A DNA stretch of 64,000 bases from Lathyrus oleraceus. Its lineage: Eukaryota > Streptophyta > Magnoliopsida > Fabales > Fabaceae. The notes under the pieces are model-generated. The model was given only the letters and a program-made list of their open reading frames with translations, ran no database searches and had not been told where the DNA came from. The stretch covers positions 76,060,109 to 76,124,108 of the forward strand of contig NC_066585.1 in the NCBI RefSeq assembly GCF_024323335.1. Direction: 5' to 3'. The position numbers and the translations under genes were made by a program. Numbering within the stretch: the stretch's first letter is position 1; each line of letters opens with the position of its first letter. Shown piece by piece: positions 25,082 through 38,000 of this stretch.

Positions 25082-28000
25082 TTATGACATCAATTGAGAG
25101 AGATCTAAGATTCCCAATTCGCGACGAATGTTGAAGAAAGGTTCCGTTGCCAATGGTTTAGTGAAAATATCAGCAAGCTGATTTTTGGAATCAACGTGTT
25201 CAAAGACAACGTCTTCTTTTTCAACATGATCACGAAGGAAATGATGTCTTATCTCTATGTGTTTAGTGCGTGAGTGTAAAACAGGGTTTTTAGTAAGGTT
25301 TATGGCACTAGTGTTGTCACATTTGATAGGAATACGTTTGAGTTGAATGTTGAAGTCTTGTAGTTGCTGTTTCAGCCATAAAATCTGAGCGCAACAACTA
25401 CCGGCTGCAACGTATTCTGCCTCTGCAGTTGACAACGCCACAGAAACTTGCTTTTTGCTATGCCAACTGACCAAGGAGTTTGAAAACAGGTGACATGTAC
25501 CACTTGTGCTTTTCCTATCTGATTTGCAGCCAGCAAAATCAGAATCGGAGTACCCTACTAGGCTACAATCACTTCCTTTGGAATACCAAAGCCCATATTT
25601 AGGTGTTCCGTGAAGATATCTAAATATGCGCTTCACCGCTTTTAGGTGTGATTCCTTAGGATTTGATTGATAGCGTGCACACATACAAACACTAAACATG
25701 ATGTCAGGTCTAGAAGCAGAAAGATACAAGAGAGATCCAATCATACCTCTGAACCTTTTGACATCTACACACTTACCGTGCTCATCCTTATCTAGATTTC
25801 CGTTGGTAGGCATTGGGGTGTCGATTGATTTTGAGTCATTCATTCCAAATCGCTTGAGTAGTTCTCTGCAGTATTTTGTTTGACATACTGCTGTACCCTC
25901 ATCAAGTTGCTTTATTTGCAGTCCTAGGAAGTAGTTCAGCTCCCCCATTAGACTCATCTCAAATTCACCCTGCATAACCTTAGAAAATTCTTCGACCAAG
26001 TGTATGTTAGTTGAACCAAATATGATATCGTCGACATAAACTTGAACTAAAAGAATGTGCTTCCCTTTGTGTTTAATAAAGAGAGTATTGTCCACTTTAC
26101 CTCTTGAATATCCATGATCAATTAGGAATTTGCTAAGCCTTTCATACCAAACCCGAGGGGCTTGTTTAAGACCATACAAAGCTCGTTTTAATTTGTAAAC
26201 ATGATCTGGATTTTCAGCATTTTCAAAACCGGGAGGTTGTGAAACATATACTTCTTCATTTATGACACCATTAAGAAAGGCACTCTTTACGTCCATTTGG
26301 TAAAGCTTAAAATCCTTAGAACACGCATAGGCAAGCAAAAGACGTATAGCTTCAAGGCGAGCAACTGGAGCATAAGTTTCCTCATAGTCTATGCCCTCCT
26401 CTTGGTTATACCCTTGTGCTACTAAACGTGCCTTGTTCCTAGTAATCACTCCGTTTTCATCAAGCTTGTTCCTAAAAACCCACTTAGTGCCTATGATATG
26501 ATGATCTCGCGGACGAGGGACAAGTTCCCAAACGTCATTTCTTTTAAATTGATTAAGCTCTTCTTGCATGGCCATTAGCCAAAATTCATCAATCAAGGCC
26601 TCTTTGGCATTCTTAGGTTCTACTTGTGAAACAAACGCGAAGTGAGAACAAAAATTACTTATCTTAGAACGAGTCATTACTTCCTTTGAAATGTCTCCCA
26701 AGATGTTGTCAATGGGATGGTCTTTTGAGGATCTCCAAGCTGTTGGAAGATCATTCACTTCAGCTATCTTTTCTTCCTCAATTTCTTCATGACTAGTATC
26801 TTCCTCCTTCTCATGGGCAGCTGTTTTGGACTGATCAGTTTCCTCAACAGCTTCCTTGAGTATGTCTTCTGTAGATACACCTGCGTCATCAAAAGAAATA
26901 CCTTTTCCGACATTTTTCGGATAAGACTCATCAAAAGAAACATGAACAGATTCTTCAACAGTAAGTAAACGCTTGTTATACACTCTATATGCTTTACTTG
27001 ACAGTGAGTAACCAAGAAAGATACCTTCATCCGCTTTTGCATCAAACTTCCCAATGTTTTCCTTACCGTTATTCAAAACAAAACATTTACAACCGAATAC
27101 GTGAAGATGTGACAAGTTTGGTTTTCTTCCTTTCAAAAGTTCATAAGGAGTTTTGTTTAAAATAGGGCGAATTGAGATTCTGTTTAGAACATAACAGGCC
27201 GTGCTGATAGCATCAGCCCAAAAGTATTTTGGTAATCCACCCTCATTGAGCATTGTTCTTGCCAACTCCTCTAAAACACGATTTTTACGCTCCACAACGC
27301 CATTTTGTTGTGGAGTGCGAGGGGCTGAAAAGTTATGCTCAATACCATACTTGTCACAAAACTTCTCAAAGTGGTAATTTTGAAACTCACCACCATGATC
27401 GCTACGAATTGTAACTATTTTGGAATTCATTTTGTTTTGGGACAGATTTGCAAAAATTTTAAAAGCAGAAAAAGTTTCATCTTTGCTATGAAGGAATATA
27501 GTCCAAGTGAATCTAGAGTAGTCATCAATTATTACAAAGCCATAGTAATTTCCACCTAGGCTCTTTGTCCTAGAAGGTCCAAAGAGGTCCATATGGAGAA
27601 GCTCAAGAGGTCGTGAAGTTGAAATTACATTCTTAGATTTAAAGGACACCCTTGTTTGCTTTCCCATTTGGCACGCGTCGCATAGGTGGTCTTTTGAAAA
27701 TTTTATTTTTGGTAGACCGACTACTAGATCCTTAGATACAACCTTATTTAGCAAATCGAAGTTAACATGCGCTAAACATCTATGCCAAAGCCAAGAATCA
27801 TCATTCAAGGTGACTAGACATTTAGTATTTGTTAAAGGTACATCAAACAAGTCAAGCATATAGATATTGTTTACTCTTACACCCTTAAACACAATGTTTT
27901 GTTCAACATGTTCAATTATGCAGCAAGTTTTTGTAAACGACACTTTATAGCCCATGTCGCATAGTTGACTTATGCTTAACAAATTGTGTTTAAGTCCCTC

Positions 28001-28147
28001 AACTAAATGGACATTTGAAATAGTAGTGGTGGAGGGATTACCTACACTACCTTTGCCGAGTATAGCTCCTTTGTTGTTGTCTCCATAAGTGACATATCCC
28101 TTCTTCTTTGCCTTGAAGTCTATAAAGAGCGATATGTCACCGGTCAT
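25082..28147 (-). CDS. Element D pol: protease end, integrase, RT, RNase H
   Basis: The open frame is 1021 residues. The first Met lies within the protease region: the active-site [13 protein letters not shown] precedes it in the same frame, which is open back to a TAG at 28208-28210. In order: GAG-pre-integrase His/Cys motif ([22 protein letters not shown]); integrase Asp (about 178, LLHMDLFGP), Asp (about 244, IRSDHGGEF) and Glu (about 284, [10 protein letters not shown]). RT follows with YVDDIIFGS near residue 702, and RNase H with SDSDFAG and STAEAEYVA near 905. All catalytic residues are present and there is no stop, so it is plausibly functional. It lies in a different frame from gag. 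Confidence 0.92.
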   Translation of the reverse strand: MTGDISLFIDFKAKKKGYVTYGDNNKGAILGKGSVGNPSTTTISNVHLVEGLKHNLLSISQLCDMGYKVSFTKTCCIIEHVEQNIVFKGVRVNNIYMLDLFDVPLTNTKCLVTLNDDSWLWHRCLAHVNFDLLNKVVSKDLVVGLPKIKFSKDHLCDACQMGKQTRVSFKSKNVISTSRPLELLHMDLFGPSRTKSLGGNYYGFVIIDDYSRFTWTIFLHSKDETFSAFKIFANLSQNKMNSKIVTIRSDHGGEFQNYHFEKFCDKYGIEHNFSAPRTPQQNGVVERKNRVLEELARTMLNEGGLPKYFWADAISTACYVLNRISIRPILNKTPYELLKGRKPNLSHLHVFGCKCFVLNNGKENIGKFDAKADEGIFLGYSLSSKAYRVYNKRLLTVEESVHVSFDESYPKNVGKGISFDDAGVSTEDILKEAVEETDQSKTAAHEKEEDTSHEEIEEEKIAEVNDLPTAWRSSKDHPIDNILGDISKEVMTRSKISNFCSHFAFVSQVEPKNAKEALIDEFWLMAMQEELNQFKRNDVWELVPRPRDHHIIGTKWVFRNKLDENGVITRNKARLVAQGYNQEEGIDYEETYAPVARLEAIRLLLAYACSKDFKLYQMDVKSAFLNGVINEEVYVSQPPGFENAENPDHVYKLKRALYGLKQAPRVWYERLSKFLIDHGYSRGKVDNTLFIKHKGKHILLVQVYVDDIIFGSTNIHLVEEFSKVMQGEFEMSLMGELNYFLGLQIKQLDEGTAVCQTKYCRELLKRFGMNDSKSIDTPMPTNGNLDKDEHGKCVDVKRFRGMIGSLLYLSASRPDIMFSVCMCARYQSNPKESHLKAVKRIFRYLHGTPKYGLWYSKGSDCSLVGYSDSDFAGCKSDRKSTSGTCHLFSNSLVSWHSKKQVSVALSTAEAEYVAAGSCCAQILWLKQQLQDFNIQLKRIPIKCDNTSAINLTKNPVLHSRTKHIEIRHHFLRDHVEKEDVVFEHVDSKNQLADIFTKPLATEPFFNIRRELGILDLSQLMS

Positions 28148-28215
28148 GTGCCTCGAGCAGCCGCTGTCAAGAAACCACCTTCTATCTGCGGAGGCAAGGC
28201 ACTCATCCTACAACA

Positions 28216-30012
28216 TCAAAAGAGAGAAGTTGGTACCCAATTTTTATTGGGTCCAAGTGGGTAAGTGCTAACATGGTTGCCTTTTGGCTTCCATTGATAA
28301 ATGCCTTTAGGGACAAGAAATCTCCTAAATTTGCATTTCTCAATGGTATGGCCAGCATGGCAACAATAATGACATAAACCATGATGATGTGTTTGTTGTT
28401 TCTTGTTCATTGAATCCTTTAGAATAAAAGAGTATTTTGCATATGGAGGATTCAATGACTTCTTAAACAACTTGGGGTCAACGGCATAAGTAACTTTAGG
28501 TTGTAGCGCTTTCTCTAATTTGACCTTAAGAGTGTTTACCTCTTTTTGCCAAATATAACAAGCGTCACAATACCTAACTCTACTACATCCGTCAATGTCA
28601 ATAGTTTTTGAATTTTCTGCAATACTAGTTTTCAATGCTTCTAAATCAATTTCAGCTTTGTTTACTTTACCTTCCAAAAATGAGAAGATATGTTTGTCGG
28701 AAGATAGTCTTTTAAAAGCATCTACAGCTTCGTTATGCAGTTTTTCAAAAGCTATTTTTAGTTCCGAAAAAGACATAGAGGAGAAATTATTGTAATAGGC
28801 TTGTTTTACCTTTGTGTCATTGTTTTTCTTCTTGTGGTAGGACAGATTTTTTGTGTGAGCCATAAGGCACAGATTTGCAGCTTCATCACCATCACTAGAG
28901 CTTTGTGTGCTTGATGAATCACTATCACTTTCCCATGCAATATACGCTCTTCTTTGTTTGCTGTACCCTTTTGGCGAATCTTTTCTTTGATCCTTATACT
29001 TCATAGGGCAGTCCGTTTTATAGTGTCCAGATTTACCACAATTAAAACAGGATCCTCTTCCTCTACTCTTCTTGTTCTCTTCTTGTTTCGAATTTGTAGA
29101 TTGTTTTCGAAACTTCATGAGATTTTTGTCGGAATGCTTGACTCCATTCTTTCGAATGAATCTATTGTATCTCCTTACAAACAGTCCCATTTCCTCATCA
29201 TCCGAGTCTTTGTCACTACTTGAATCATTGTCGCTTTGCTCTTTTCGTGAGGACTTAGAGCTAGAGGCCACAAGAGCTATTGGCTTCTTCTCTCCCTCTT
29301 TGTCTCTTTTCTTCTCCTTTTCCTTCTTACTTTTATTCTCATATTTTTCAAGACTTTCCAAAGCTTGCTGATGTTCTTCCAGCTTTCCAAACAGAGTTGT
29401 AATCGTAAGTCTTGTAAGATCGTTGGCTTCCTTGATTGCTGTAACTTTAGGTTGCCACTCCCTGCTAAGACACCTAAGAATTTTATTAGTAGCAATTTCA
29501 TTGGAAATAGGTTTTCCAAGAGCATTCAATCGGTTAGTTAGATGAGTGAATCTCTTTTGCATGTCGGAGATGGATTCTCCTTGTTTCATGCGAAAGAGCT
29601 CAAACTCTTGATTGAGTGTGTTAATGCGGGACTGTTTTACTTCAGTAGTACCCTCATGGGCAACTTCTAAAGCGTCCCACATTTCTTTAGCTGTCGTGCA
29701 ATGGGATACTCGATAATACTCATCAACACCAAGTGCTGAAATTAACATGTTTCGAGCTCTCCAATCACACGACCACTTTTTCTCATCTTTCTCATTCCAA
29801 TCATCTTCTGGTTTAGGTACTATGGCGCCAGCCGCATTTGTCATAGTAATTTGAAACGGACCGTTTTCAATGGCAGCCCATACTAACCTATCCACAGAAT
29901 TTATATGAACTCGCATGCAGTCTTTCCAGTAGCCATAATTTTCACCGTTGAAAATAGGCGCTCTATTATACGCCCCCTTTGGTTCAGAATCCATACTGTT
30001 ACAGGCAGCCAC
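28216..30012 (-). CDS. Element D gag
   Basis: The gag protein is 598 residues and forms the RNA-packaging particle. The N-terminal gag domain (residues about 15-220) opens with APIFNGENYGYWKDCMRV, the common copia gag motif. It includes the UBN2-type helices (HEGTTEVKQSRINTL). A charged Lys/Glu then Asp/Ser linker follows. There are two zinc knuckles: CFNCGKSGHYKTDC near residue 321 and a variant CHYCCHAGHTIEKC near 546. A second knuckle near the C-terminus is typical of SIRE-type gag. The start is the first Met after the iMet primer site, 20 bases downstream. The stop is a TGA, and pol follows in another frame. Confidence 0.92.
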   Translation of the reverse strand: MAACNSMDSEPKGAYNRAPIFNGENYGYWKDCMRVHINSVDRLVWAAIENGPFQITMTNAAGAIVPKPEDDWNEKDEKKWSCDWRARNMLISALGVDEYYRVSHCTTAKEMWDALEVAHEGTTEVKQSRINTLNQEFELFRMKQGESISDMQKRFTHLTNRLNALGKPISNEIATNKILRCLSREWQPKVTAIKEANDLTRLTITTLFGKLEEHQQALESLEKYENKSKKEKEKKRDKEGEKKPIALVASSSKSSRKEQSDNDSSSDKDSDDEEMGLFVRRYNRFIRKNGVKHSDKNLMKFRKQSTNSKQEENKKSRGRGSCFNCGKSGHYKTDCPMKYKDQRKDSPKGYSKQRRAYIAWESDSDSSSTQSSSDGDEAANLCLMAHTKNLSYHKKKNNDTKVKQAYYNNFSSMSFSELKIAFEKLHNEAVDAFKRLSSDKHIFSFLEGKVNKAEIDLEALKTSIAENSKTIDIDGCSRVRYCDACYIWQKEVNTLKVKLEKALQPKVTYAVDPKLFKKSLNPPYAKYSFILKDSMNKKQQTHHHGLCHYCCHAGHTIEKCKFRRFLVPKGIYQWKPKGNHVSTYPLGPNKNWVPTSLF

Positions 30013-30031
30013 AGAGCACCAGCGAACCGGC

Positions 30032-30043
30032 GCTCTGATACCA
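30032..30043 (-). other. Primer binding site of element D (tRNA-iMet)
   Basis: TGGTATCAGAGC on the minus strand, two bases inside the right (5') LTR. It is the standard plant initiator-Met primer site. Confidence 0.9.
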
Positions 30044-30045
30044 CT

Positions 30046-31731
30046 TGTTAGACGGTGTGGCTAGTGATCGAGAGGGGGGGTGAATAGATCACCTCTTTTT
30101 AATTTAACGGATTTGAAATTTTATCAGAGTTTTCAAAGTTGGCGGAAAAATTTGTCCCGAATCGACTTCCGTCTATTCTGAACCGCTACTAGAAAGCCGG
30201 ACACACAAGTTTAATTGCTGGATTTTAATGAGAATGACAGAACCAATTCACACCAGAATTTTAACTAATTGAATGCACTTATCATTAAAGTCTATTTCCA
30301 ATGAATAAAATCTAGCTAACCGTTTTATCAAACAGTTGGTGTGTATGTAATTGATGATAAACAGCAATGGAGTTTGATTAAAAGTTTTCTTGCCACTGCT
30401 GTCTTGCAAAAGGAACAATCACCACAAACTAACTGAATTTGCGAAAACAGTTTGAAAAACGTAAAGAGGAGTAAGATAAGAAAACGATACGCAGAGATTT
30501 GGTAAGGAAGTTTCCCACGTCGTCCTCGCGTGTGGGTACGTCTCCCTCTCAATTTCAAATGAAATTGAGAACTTTGATTATCAATTTTTGCCGAATCCAT
30601 TGATACAAGGTTATGATACAAAGACAGAATTCTAAACTCTAAGAACTTCTTCTTGTATGAACCTTCACTTGATCTGAGCACGATCAAGATTTTCCTGCAC
30701 GAAATTGCAAACAATTCACCGGTTCCACGACCTGCTTGCGAAATCCTCCGATCTCCAAACGCAACGCTGCGGCTGAATATGTTCTGCAAACGTGACTCCC
30801 AAACCCTCAAGAACACTCCAGTTCTTGAAGGACAAACCAGTAGGTTTTTCCTAGAAACCCCCTTCAATCTTCAACTCAGCTAGATCCTCGATCGTTCCAC
30901 TGCAAACCACAGCTAGATCCTTGATCGTACCACTGAACGTTATCTCGATGCTTCTTTAATCCAAAGAACAAGAATGGTTATGTGTAAATGTTCTTGAAGA
31001 AAAGTGATTGAGAAGATGAAGAAGATGAAGTCTCTTTCAGGTTTCTAATTGCTCTCAAACAATTGCTCCAACACTGCTTTTGATCTTGTGTTCAATTGTT
31101 TTCCCTCAATGAATTCGTTGTTTTGCACTGCTGTTATAACCTGTCTTATATATGCTGCAAAACAGTTGCTGTTATAACACAAAACAGCTTTATGTATTGA
31201 TACATAATAGTGTGCATCGATGCATACTGTAGGATATGTGAATTTTTGGTGAAATTGATTATTCATGTATCGATGCAAAAGTCGTGTGTATCGATGCATG
31301 TTATTATTACACTAGTATGTATCGATGCCTGATGCGTATGTGTTGATACACAGACTGTTTCAATTAGTCACGTATCGATGCAGGGATCGTGTGGATCGAT
31401 GCATAGAGTCTTTTGCCTTTCATGTATTGATGCATGACTCGTATGCATCGATGCATACTGAACAAAAATGTTTTGTGATTTATCACATGCTGTGTGTATC
31501 GATGCAGAGGTTTATGTATTGATGCATACTGACACCAAATGCATTTTAATTGTTATTTTGAGGGAAGTATCAATGTAGGTCTATATGTACAGTTATGCAA
31601 CAATAGAGTGGGATGAAAAATATAATAAAACACACATGTATCATGTAATGCAATGCACAACCAACATTTGGATGATGATCACACAATTTGCTATCATTAA
31701 AAATTAATTCAAGGTAAAGAATTCTCTCACA
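30046..31731 (-). repeat. 5' LTR of element D
   Basis: The LTR is 1686 bp and nearly identical to 20828-22516. On the minus strand a TATA box (TATATAAGA, 31144-31154) lies about 580 bases in. The palindrome cluster at 31190-31580 is immediately upstream of it, in U3. Confidence 0.95.
31144..31154 (-). promoter_or_regulatory. TATA box of the D 5' LTR
   Basis: CATATATAAGA on the minus strand, followed by a leader to the primer site. It is the best TATA match in the LTR. Confidence 0.55.
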
Positions 31732-33296
31732 GGTTTATGCTTAGGCCTGACATGAGAGGCTTGGTTAGGGAAACCATGAATCCAGTAGCAGAAGGCTTTT
31801 ATATGACCAAGTCTACCACAGTGGTGACACCTCCACTCCTGGTATTTCCTCTTCTGATGATCATCCATCCTAGTTCCTCGATGTTGAGACATTGGCTTTG
31901 ACTTCCGCTTGAACTTCTGAACTTTAGCCTTTGGGCGTTTGTGTTCAGCTGAGGATCTTTTCCCAAATCCTAGGCCAGATTTGGTTCCAGACTGCTGTCC
32001 CACCTTTAGAATCTCTTCCAAGGTGTCAGTTCCCTTATTCATCATTCTGATGGATTTAGTCATCTGATTCAGCTTGGAGGTCAGCAGGGCTATCTCACCA
32101 TTTAGACCCTCTATGACAGACAGTTGCTTTTGTCTCTCATCTTCCAGTTCCTTGATGAGTTTCTTCTGCTTTTCTCCTTGTGCACGCACTTCTGCACTGG
32201 TGGTACACAACTTCTTATAGGCTGCAGCAAGTTCATCAAAGGTCAGTTCATCTGCACTTGAGTCATCATCAGAGGCACAAACACTAGTTAGTGCAGTGAC
32301 ATGTTTGGCAGATTCTCCTTCAGATTCACTTTCAGAATCTCCTTCAGACCATGTGATAGTTAGCCCCTTCTTTTGCATCTTGAGATAAGTAGGACATTCA
32401 GCTCTGACGTGTCCATACCCTTCACAACCATGACACTGGATTCCCTTGCCTTGGTTGAACTTTTCTTCAGAAGTTGATCTTTTCCTTATGTCAGACGGGA
32501 TGTTCTTGACATTAGGTCTACCCTGTTGATCAAATTTCTTTTTGAGCTTGTTGAACTGTCTCCCAAGCATGGCTAAGGCTTCTGATATACTTTCATCACC
32601 TTCAGTATATCCTGCTTCTGACTCCTCTTCAGCATTAGATACAAAAGCTACGCTTTTGTTCTTCTTTTCAGCATTCTCACACAAGCCCATTTCAAAGGTT
32701 TGAAGAGAACCAATGAGCTCATCCACCTTCATATTGCAGATGTCCTGCGCCTCCTCTATGGTTGTGACCTTCATAGCAAATCTCTTAGGCAAGGACCTGA
32801 GAATCTTTCTTACAAGTTTCTCTTCAGCCATTTTCTCACCTAGTCCATCAGAGGTGTTTGCAATTTCAAGAATATTCATGTGAAAGTCATGAATAGTCTC
32901 ATCTTCTTTCATCCTCGGATTTTCAAACTTGGTGGTCAGCATCTGAAGTTTGGACATCTTCACTTTGGAAGTACCTTCATGAGTTACCTTGAGGGTATCC
33001 CAAACTTCCTTAGCTAGTTCACAGTGGTGCACCAGCCTGAAGATGTTCTTACTGATTCCATTGAACAATGCATTCAAGGCCTTGGAATTTCCAAGAGCTA
33101 ATGCCTCTTGCTCCTTGTCCCACTCTTCTTCAGGAATCTGCACACTGACTCCATCTTCACCTGTCCTCATTGGATGTTCCCATCCTTTGTTGACAGCTCT
33201 CCAAACTTTGCTATCTAGAGACCTTAAGAAGGCTATCATACGAGGCTTCCAGTCATCATAATTAGATCCATCCAACATGGGTGGTCTATTTGAGTG
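31732..33296 (-). pseudogene. Element B gag, main body
   Basis: The frame runs from the C insertion point (33296) to the D insertion point (31732) without a stop; the codons reading on into D's LTR are not native. It begins SNRPPMLDGSNYDDWKPRM, the SIRE gag start motif. It contains the UBN2 helices (CELAKEVWDTLKVTHEGTSK), a zinc knuckle CHGCEGYGHVRAEC near residue 280, a coiled-coil linker (EQ/KL-rich, about 350-420) and a second knuckle CHHCGRLGHIKAFC near 483. It is intact apart from the two insertions that split it. Confidence 0.92.
33292..33296. repeat. Target-site duplication of element C (left copy, GAGTG)
   Basis: GAGTG before the C LTR is repeated at 41291-41295. Confidence 0.92.
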
Positions 33297-35029
33297 TGTA
33301 ACACCCTTCTACCCAATCGACATATTTAAATAAGTTATCAGAGTACCACATGTAGAAGAGTTTACATTTCTTACAACATACACTTATCGCATCACAACAC
33401 ATAACACATTATTTATTATATTTAAAACTTCGCATCGGACAACAACATAATTATTATTTTTCATCATATAATAATTCATAAAAATGTTTCAACATTGTCT
33501 CGACAAAACATCTCAACATTTTAATCCTCATGAACAACGTAAATAAAATATAATTATCTATCGAATCCCATAACCCCGGTGTCACATGACCAGAGCATTT
33601 GACTCGACTCCGTAGAATAGCTCTACATTTATTCTTCAAACCTCAACGAAAGCTACTCCTCTTTATCTGCACATTGCTCATCATAGATGAACATAAACAC
33701 ATGCAGAAGGGGTGAGAATTACATTATTAAATAATAATATAACGACATAAATATAAACATAATTATATATTTCACACATGCCAACACAGCTCATCATCAT
33801 CATCATAATCAACAAACTCATGAACATCAACGAAACAACATATCAAATGCAATGCACACACCCATGCATGACTCAACACGACTCGGTATACCCATCTTGT
33901 GACCACTACAGGATCACCACTCCCAGATTCATCACCATAGAATCCGAGTTCCCCGTAAGGAACCAAGCCTCTCAACAAGCCCGGAGTCAACAACATCGTT
34001 GGAACTCAGTCCGTTCATCACTAGGCATCGGCCTTTCATGAATGCATGCACACCAAACATGCATCATAATCAACATCGCAAAACATCGCAACAACAACAT
34101 CCTATGATCATGTTATCTTCATCATTAATAGCATGACATACAACTCAACAAAACAACAACAACATTACATCTTAACACATGGATTCATCACAATCAACCA
34201 CAATAGGCCAAATCACCATTTCAACATAAAAATTAGTCATTTTTCAATACTGGAACAGTGTTAACCGGTTAACACCATGCGTTAACCGATTAACGCAGGA
34301 CAACAATACCTCCCCAGGCAAAACGCACAGTGTTAACTGGTTAACGCTATAGGTTAACCGGTTAACGCAGGCAAAAATCAACATTTTCACAACACATAAC
34401 AGTGTTAACCGGTTAACACCCTGGGTTAACCGGTTAACGCAGACAAAACAGCAGTTCCTGCGCTAACACAAGGCAGAATGCAGACTTCTCCGCATTTTCC
34501 GCCGTCGGAGGACTTCCGGACCTCCGATTCAACTTCCGTAAAAGGCTACGCGTTCGGGAAAACGCGACTCACACAACTACGGATTCAATTTCAGCTTAAT
34601 TCGACTTATTCATCATAGTACTAAACGACGGTAAACCCCAACTTCCCCAATCTCCCTAAAATTCCCAAAAATCAATCAACGATCTAACATACATCATGAA
34701 ATTGCTCGCATATTATCATTTAATAAGGTTCAGACCCCTTACCTGAGATAATTCGGCAACTCAACGCTTCCGCTTTTCCGCTCTTCAGCCTTTGCTCTAC
34801 AGCTTCTCCCTTCTCTGCAGCTTCTCAACTTCCACGTAAAACTCTTCTGTTCCAAATGAGAAACTTTTTCTCTTATCCCAACTTATATATTTTCCAATTA
34901 TCATTATTCCAAATAATAATAATAACAATAATAATAATAATAATAATAACCCAATTTATTTAATTAAATTAATAAAATAATATTATCAACTTAATTAAAT
35001 AATTCTTTTACTTTATTTGGGGTGTTACA
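33297..35029 (-). repeat. 3' LTR of element C
   Basis: The LTR is 1733 bp and reads TGTAACACCC inward from both ends. Six near-perfect copies of the palindrome GTTAACCGGTTAAC lie at 34260-34438, in three units of two. An (AAT)n stretch at 34910-34945 is identical in length in both LTRs. Confidence 0.95.
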
Positions 35030-35046
35030 ACTCTCCCCCACTTTAG
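35030..35046 (-). other. Polypurine tract of element C
   Basis: The minus strand reads AAGTGGGGGAGAGT directly before the 3' LTR. Confidence 0.85.
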
Positions 35047-35071
35047 AAGTTTTCGTCCTCGAAAACATACC

Positions 35072-38000
35072 TCAAGCAAATAGAGCCGGATACGACTCCT
35101 TCATCTGATCTTCACGCTCCCAAGTCAAGCTCTCACCAGCTGGACCTCCCCAAACAACTTTCACCAGAGCAATCTTCTTACCTCTCAGGGTCTTCTCTTC
35201 TCGGCCATCTATCCGAATTGGCAACACCTCAACGGTCAAATTATCCCTCACCCGGATATCATCCAACTGAACAACATGCGAAGGATCCGCAATATATTTT
35301 CTCAACTGAGATACATGAAACACATCATGCAGATTAGAAAGCGACGGCGGTAAAGCTATCCGATACGCCACTTCCCCAACTCTCTTCAAAATCTGATACG
35401 GACCCACAAACCTCGGAGTAAGCTTTTTAGACTTTAAAGCTCTACCCACACCTGTCGTCGGAGTAACTCTCAAGAACACATGATCTCCCTCTTGGAACTC
35501 AAGTGCCTTCCTCCTATTATCATGATAACTCTTCTGACGACTCTGAGAAATCTTCATTTTCTCCTGAATCATCTTAACCTTTTCAGTCGTCTGCTGCACA
35601 ATCTCAGGTCCGAGTACCACACTCTCACCTGACTCATACCAACACAATGGAGTTCTACACCTCCTACCATACAATGCTTCATATGGAGCCATACCGATAC
35701 TAGCATGGAAACTATTATTATAAGTAAACTCCACCAACGGCAAATAACTATCCCAAGAACCACTCTGCTCCAACACACAAGCTCTCAACAAATCCTCTAA
35801 GGATTGGATAGTTCTTTCAGTCTGACCATCAGTCTGAGGATGATAAGCTGAACTCAACCTCAACTTAGTCCCCAACGCTTTCTGCAAACTCTCCCAAAAT
35901 CTAGAAGTAAATCTGGGATCTCTATCAGACACAATACTGGATGGAATACCATGCAGCCTCACTATTTCCTCAATATACAACTCTGCCAACTTCTCTAAAG
36001 AGTGATTAATCTTCATCGGCAAGAAATGCGCCGACTTAGTCAATCGATCCACAATCACCCAAATAGAATCATTACCTTTCACCGTCCTCGGCAATCCCGT
36101 CACAAAATCCATGGAAATGCTATCCCACTTCCATTCAGGAATCTTCAAAGGTTGCATCATACCTGCCGGTTTCTGATGTTCAATCTTTGACTTCTGACAA
36201 GTCAAACAGGCATACACAAACTTAGCAACATCTCTTTTCATACCAGCCCACCAAAACAACTTCTTCAAATCTTGATACATTTTAGTTGCACCTGGATGGA
36301 TACTCAATCCACTCCTATGGCCCTCTTCAAGAATACTCTTTTTCAATTCAGGCACCTCAGGAACACAAACTCTACCTTTAAATCGCAGGATGCCATTCTC
36401 ATCAATCTCAAAATTACCACCATTACCCTGGTTAACCATAGTAATATGATCAACTAGAGCGACATCAACTTGCTGACCATTCCGAATATCTTCCAGAATT
36501 CCACTAGTCAACTTCAGCATACCCAACTTTACACTATCAGCGGAAACTTCACAACCCAAACTCATATCACGGAACTGTTCAATTAACTCAAGTTCCCGAA
36601 CCATCATCATAGACATATGTAGAGACTTTCTACTCAGCGCATCTGCAACTACATTAGCCTTACCGGGATGATAACTCAATTCAAAGTCAAAATCCTTCAG
36701 TAATTCTAACCACCTTCTCTGCCTCATATTTAACTCTTTCTGATCAAACAGATACTTCAGACTCTTGTGATCACTGAACACTTCGAATCTGGAACCATAC
36801 AGATAATGCCTCCACATTTTCAACACAAATACAACAGCTGCAAGTTCTAGATCATGCGTAGGATAATTCCTCTCATGAACTCTCAACTGTCTAGAAGCAT
36901 AAGCTACAACTTTACCATTCTGCCTCAAAACACCACCAAGACCCATCAAAGAAGCATCACAATAAACAACGAAGGGCTCACCAGGATTAGGCAAGATCAA
37001 CACTGGAGCACTGGTCAACCGCCTCTTCAACCCAACAAAACTCGCTTCACAAGCTGCATCCCACACATACACTTGACCCTTCTTAGTCAACTGCGTCAAC
37101 GGCAATGCCAACTTAGAGAAGCCCTCAATAAATCTGCGATAATAACCAGCTAACCCCAGAAAACTGCGTATCTCAGTAGCAGACTTCGGAGTCTCCCACT
37201 GTAATACAGCATCAACTTTAGCAGGATCAACAGAAATTCCACCACTCGAAATCACATGGCCAAGGAAACTCACTTCCTTCAACCAGAACTCACATTTAGA
37301 TAACTTTGCATATAATTTCTTTTCTCTTAACACCTGCAAAACAATTCTCAGATGTCCTGCATGCTCTTCTCCCGTCTTAGAATATATCAATATGTCATCT
37401 ATGAACACCACAACAAAATTATCAAGGTACGGATGAAATATACGATTCATATATTCCATAAACACACCTGGAGCATTAGACACACCGAACGGCATCACAG
37501 TGTATTCATAATGACCATACCTCGTACGGAAAGCAGTCTTCGCAATATCATCTGACTTCACTCGGATCTGATGATAACCCGATCGCAAATCGATCTTACT
37601 GAAAACATGAGCTCCACTCAACTGGTCCATCAAATCATCAATCCTCGGCAATGGGTACCGATTCTTGATGGTCACCTTATTCAACTGCCGATAATCGACA
37701 CACAACCTCATCGTACCTTCTTTCTTCTTCACTAACAATACTGGTGCACCCCAAGGAGAAACACTTGGACGCACAAACTTCTTCTCAAGCAATTCTTCAA
37801 GCTGCTTCTTCAATTCAACTAATTCAGCTGCCGACATTCTATAAGGAGACATCGACACTGGACTCGTACCTGGTACTAAGTCAATGGCAAATTCGACTTC
37901 ACGTTCTGGAGGTAAATCGCTTACATCCCCCGGAAACACATCCTGAAATTCACAAACAACGGGAAAATCTACACTCACCACTTTCTTATCCGCTTGCAGA

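Larger units (their letters stand above)
20828..31731 (-). mobile_element. Element D: SIRE-type Ty1/copia retrotransposon with envelope-like gene
   Basis: The element is 10.9 kb. LTRs are 1689 and 1686 bp with about three substitutions, one base indel and a G-run length change (11 G against 7 G). Read right to left: LTR, iMet primer site, gag (598 aa), pol (1021 aa), a 663-nt spacer, an envelope-like ORF (494 aa), polypurine tract, LTR. All three ORFs are uninterrupted. The third ORF after pol is diagnostic for the SIRE/Maximus lineage. The element sits between gag and protease of B. Confidence 0.94.

Noticed and set aside
28183..28208. A 26-base GT-AG segment at the D gag-pol junction as an intron
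   Set aside because: It is far shorter than the minimum functional plant intron.
34260..34438. Regular palindromes resembling a CRISPR array
   Set aside because: Spacers are very short and themselves repeated, and the array lies in an LTR of a plant retrotransposon with a second identical copy.
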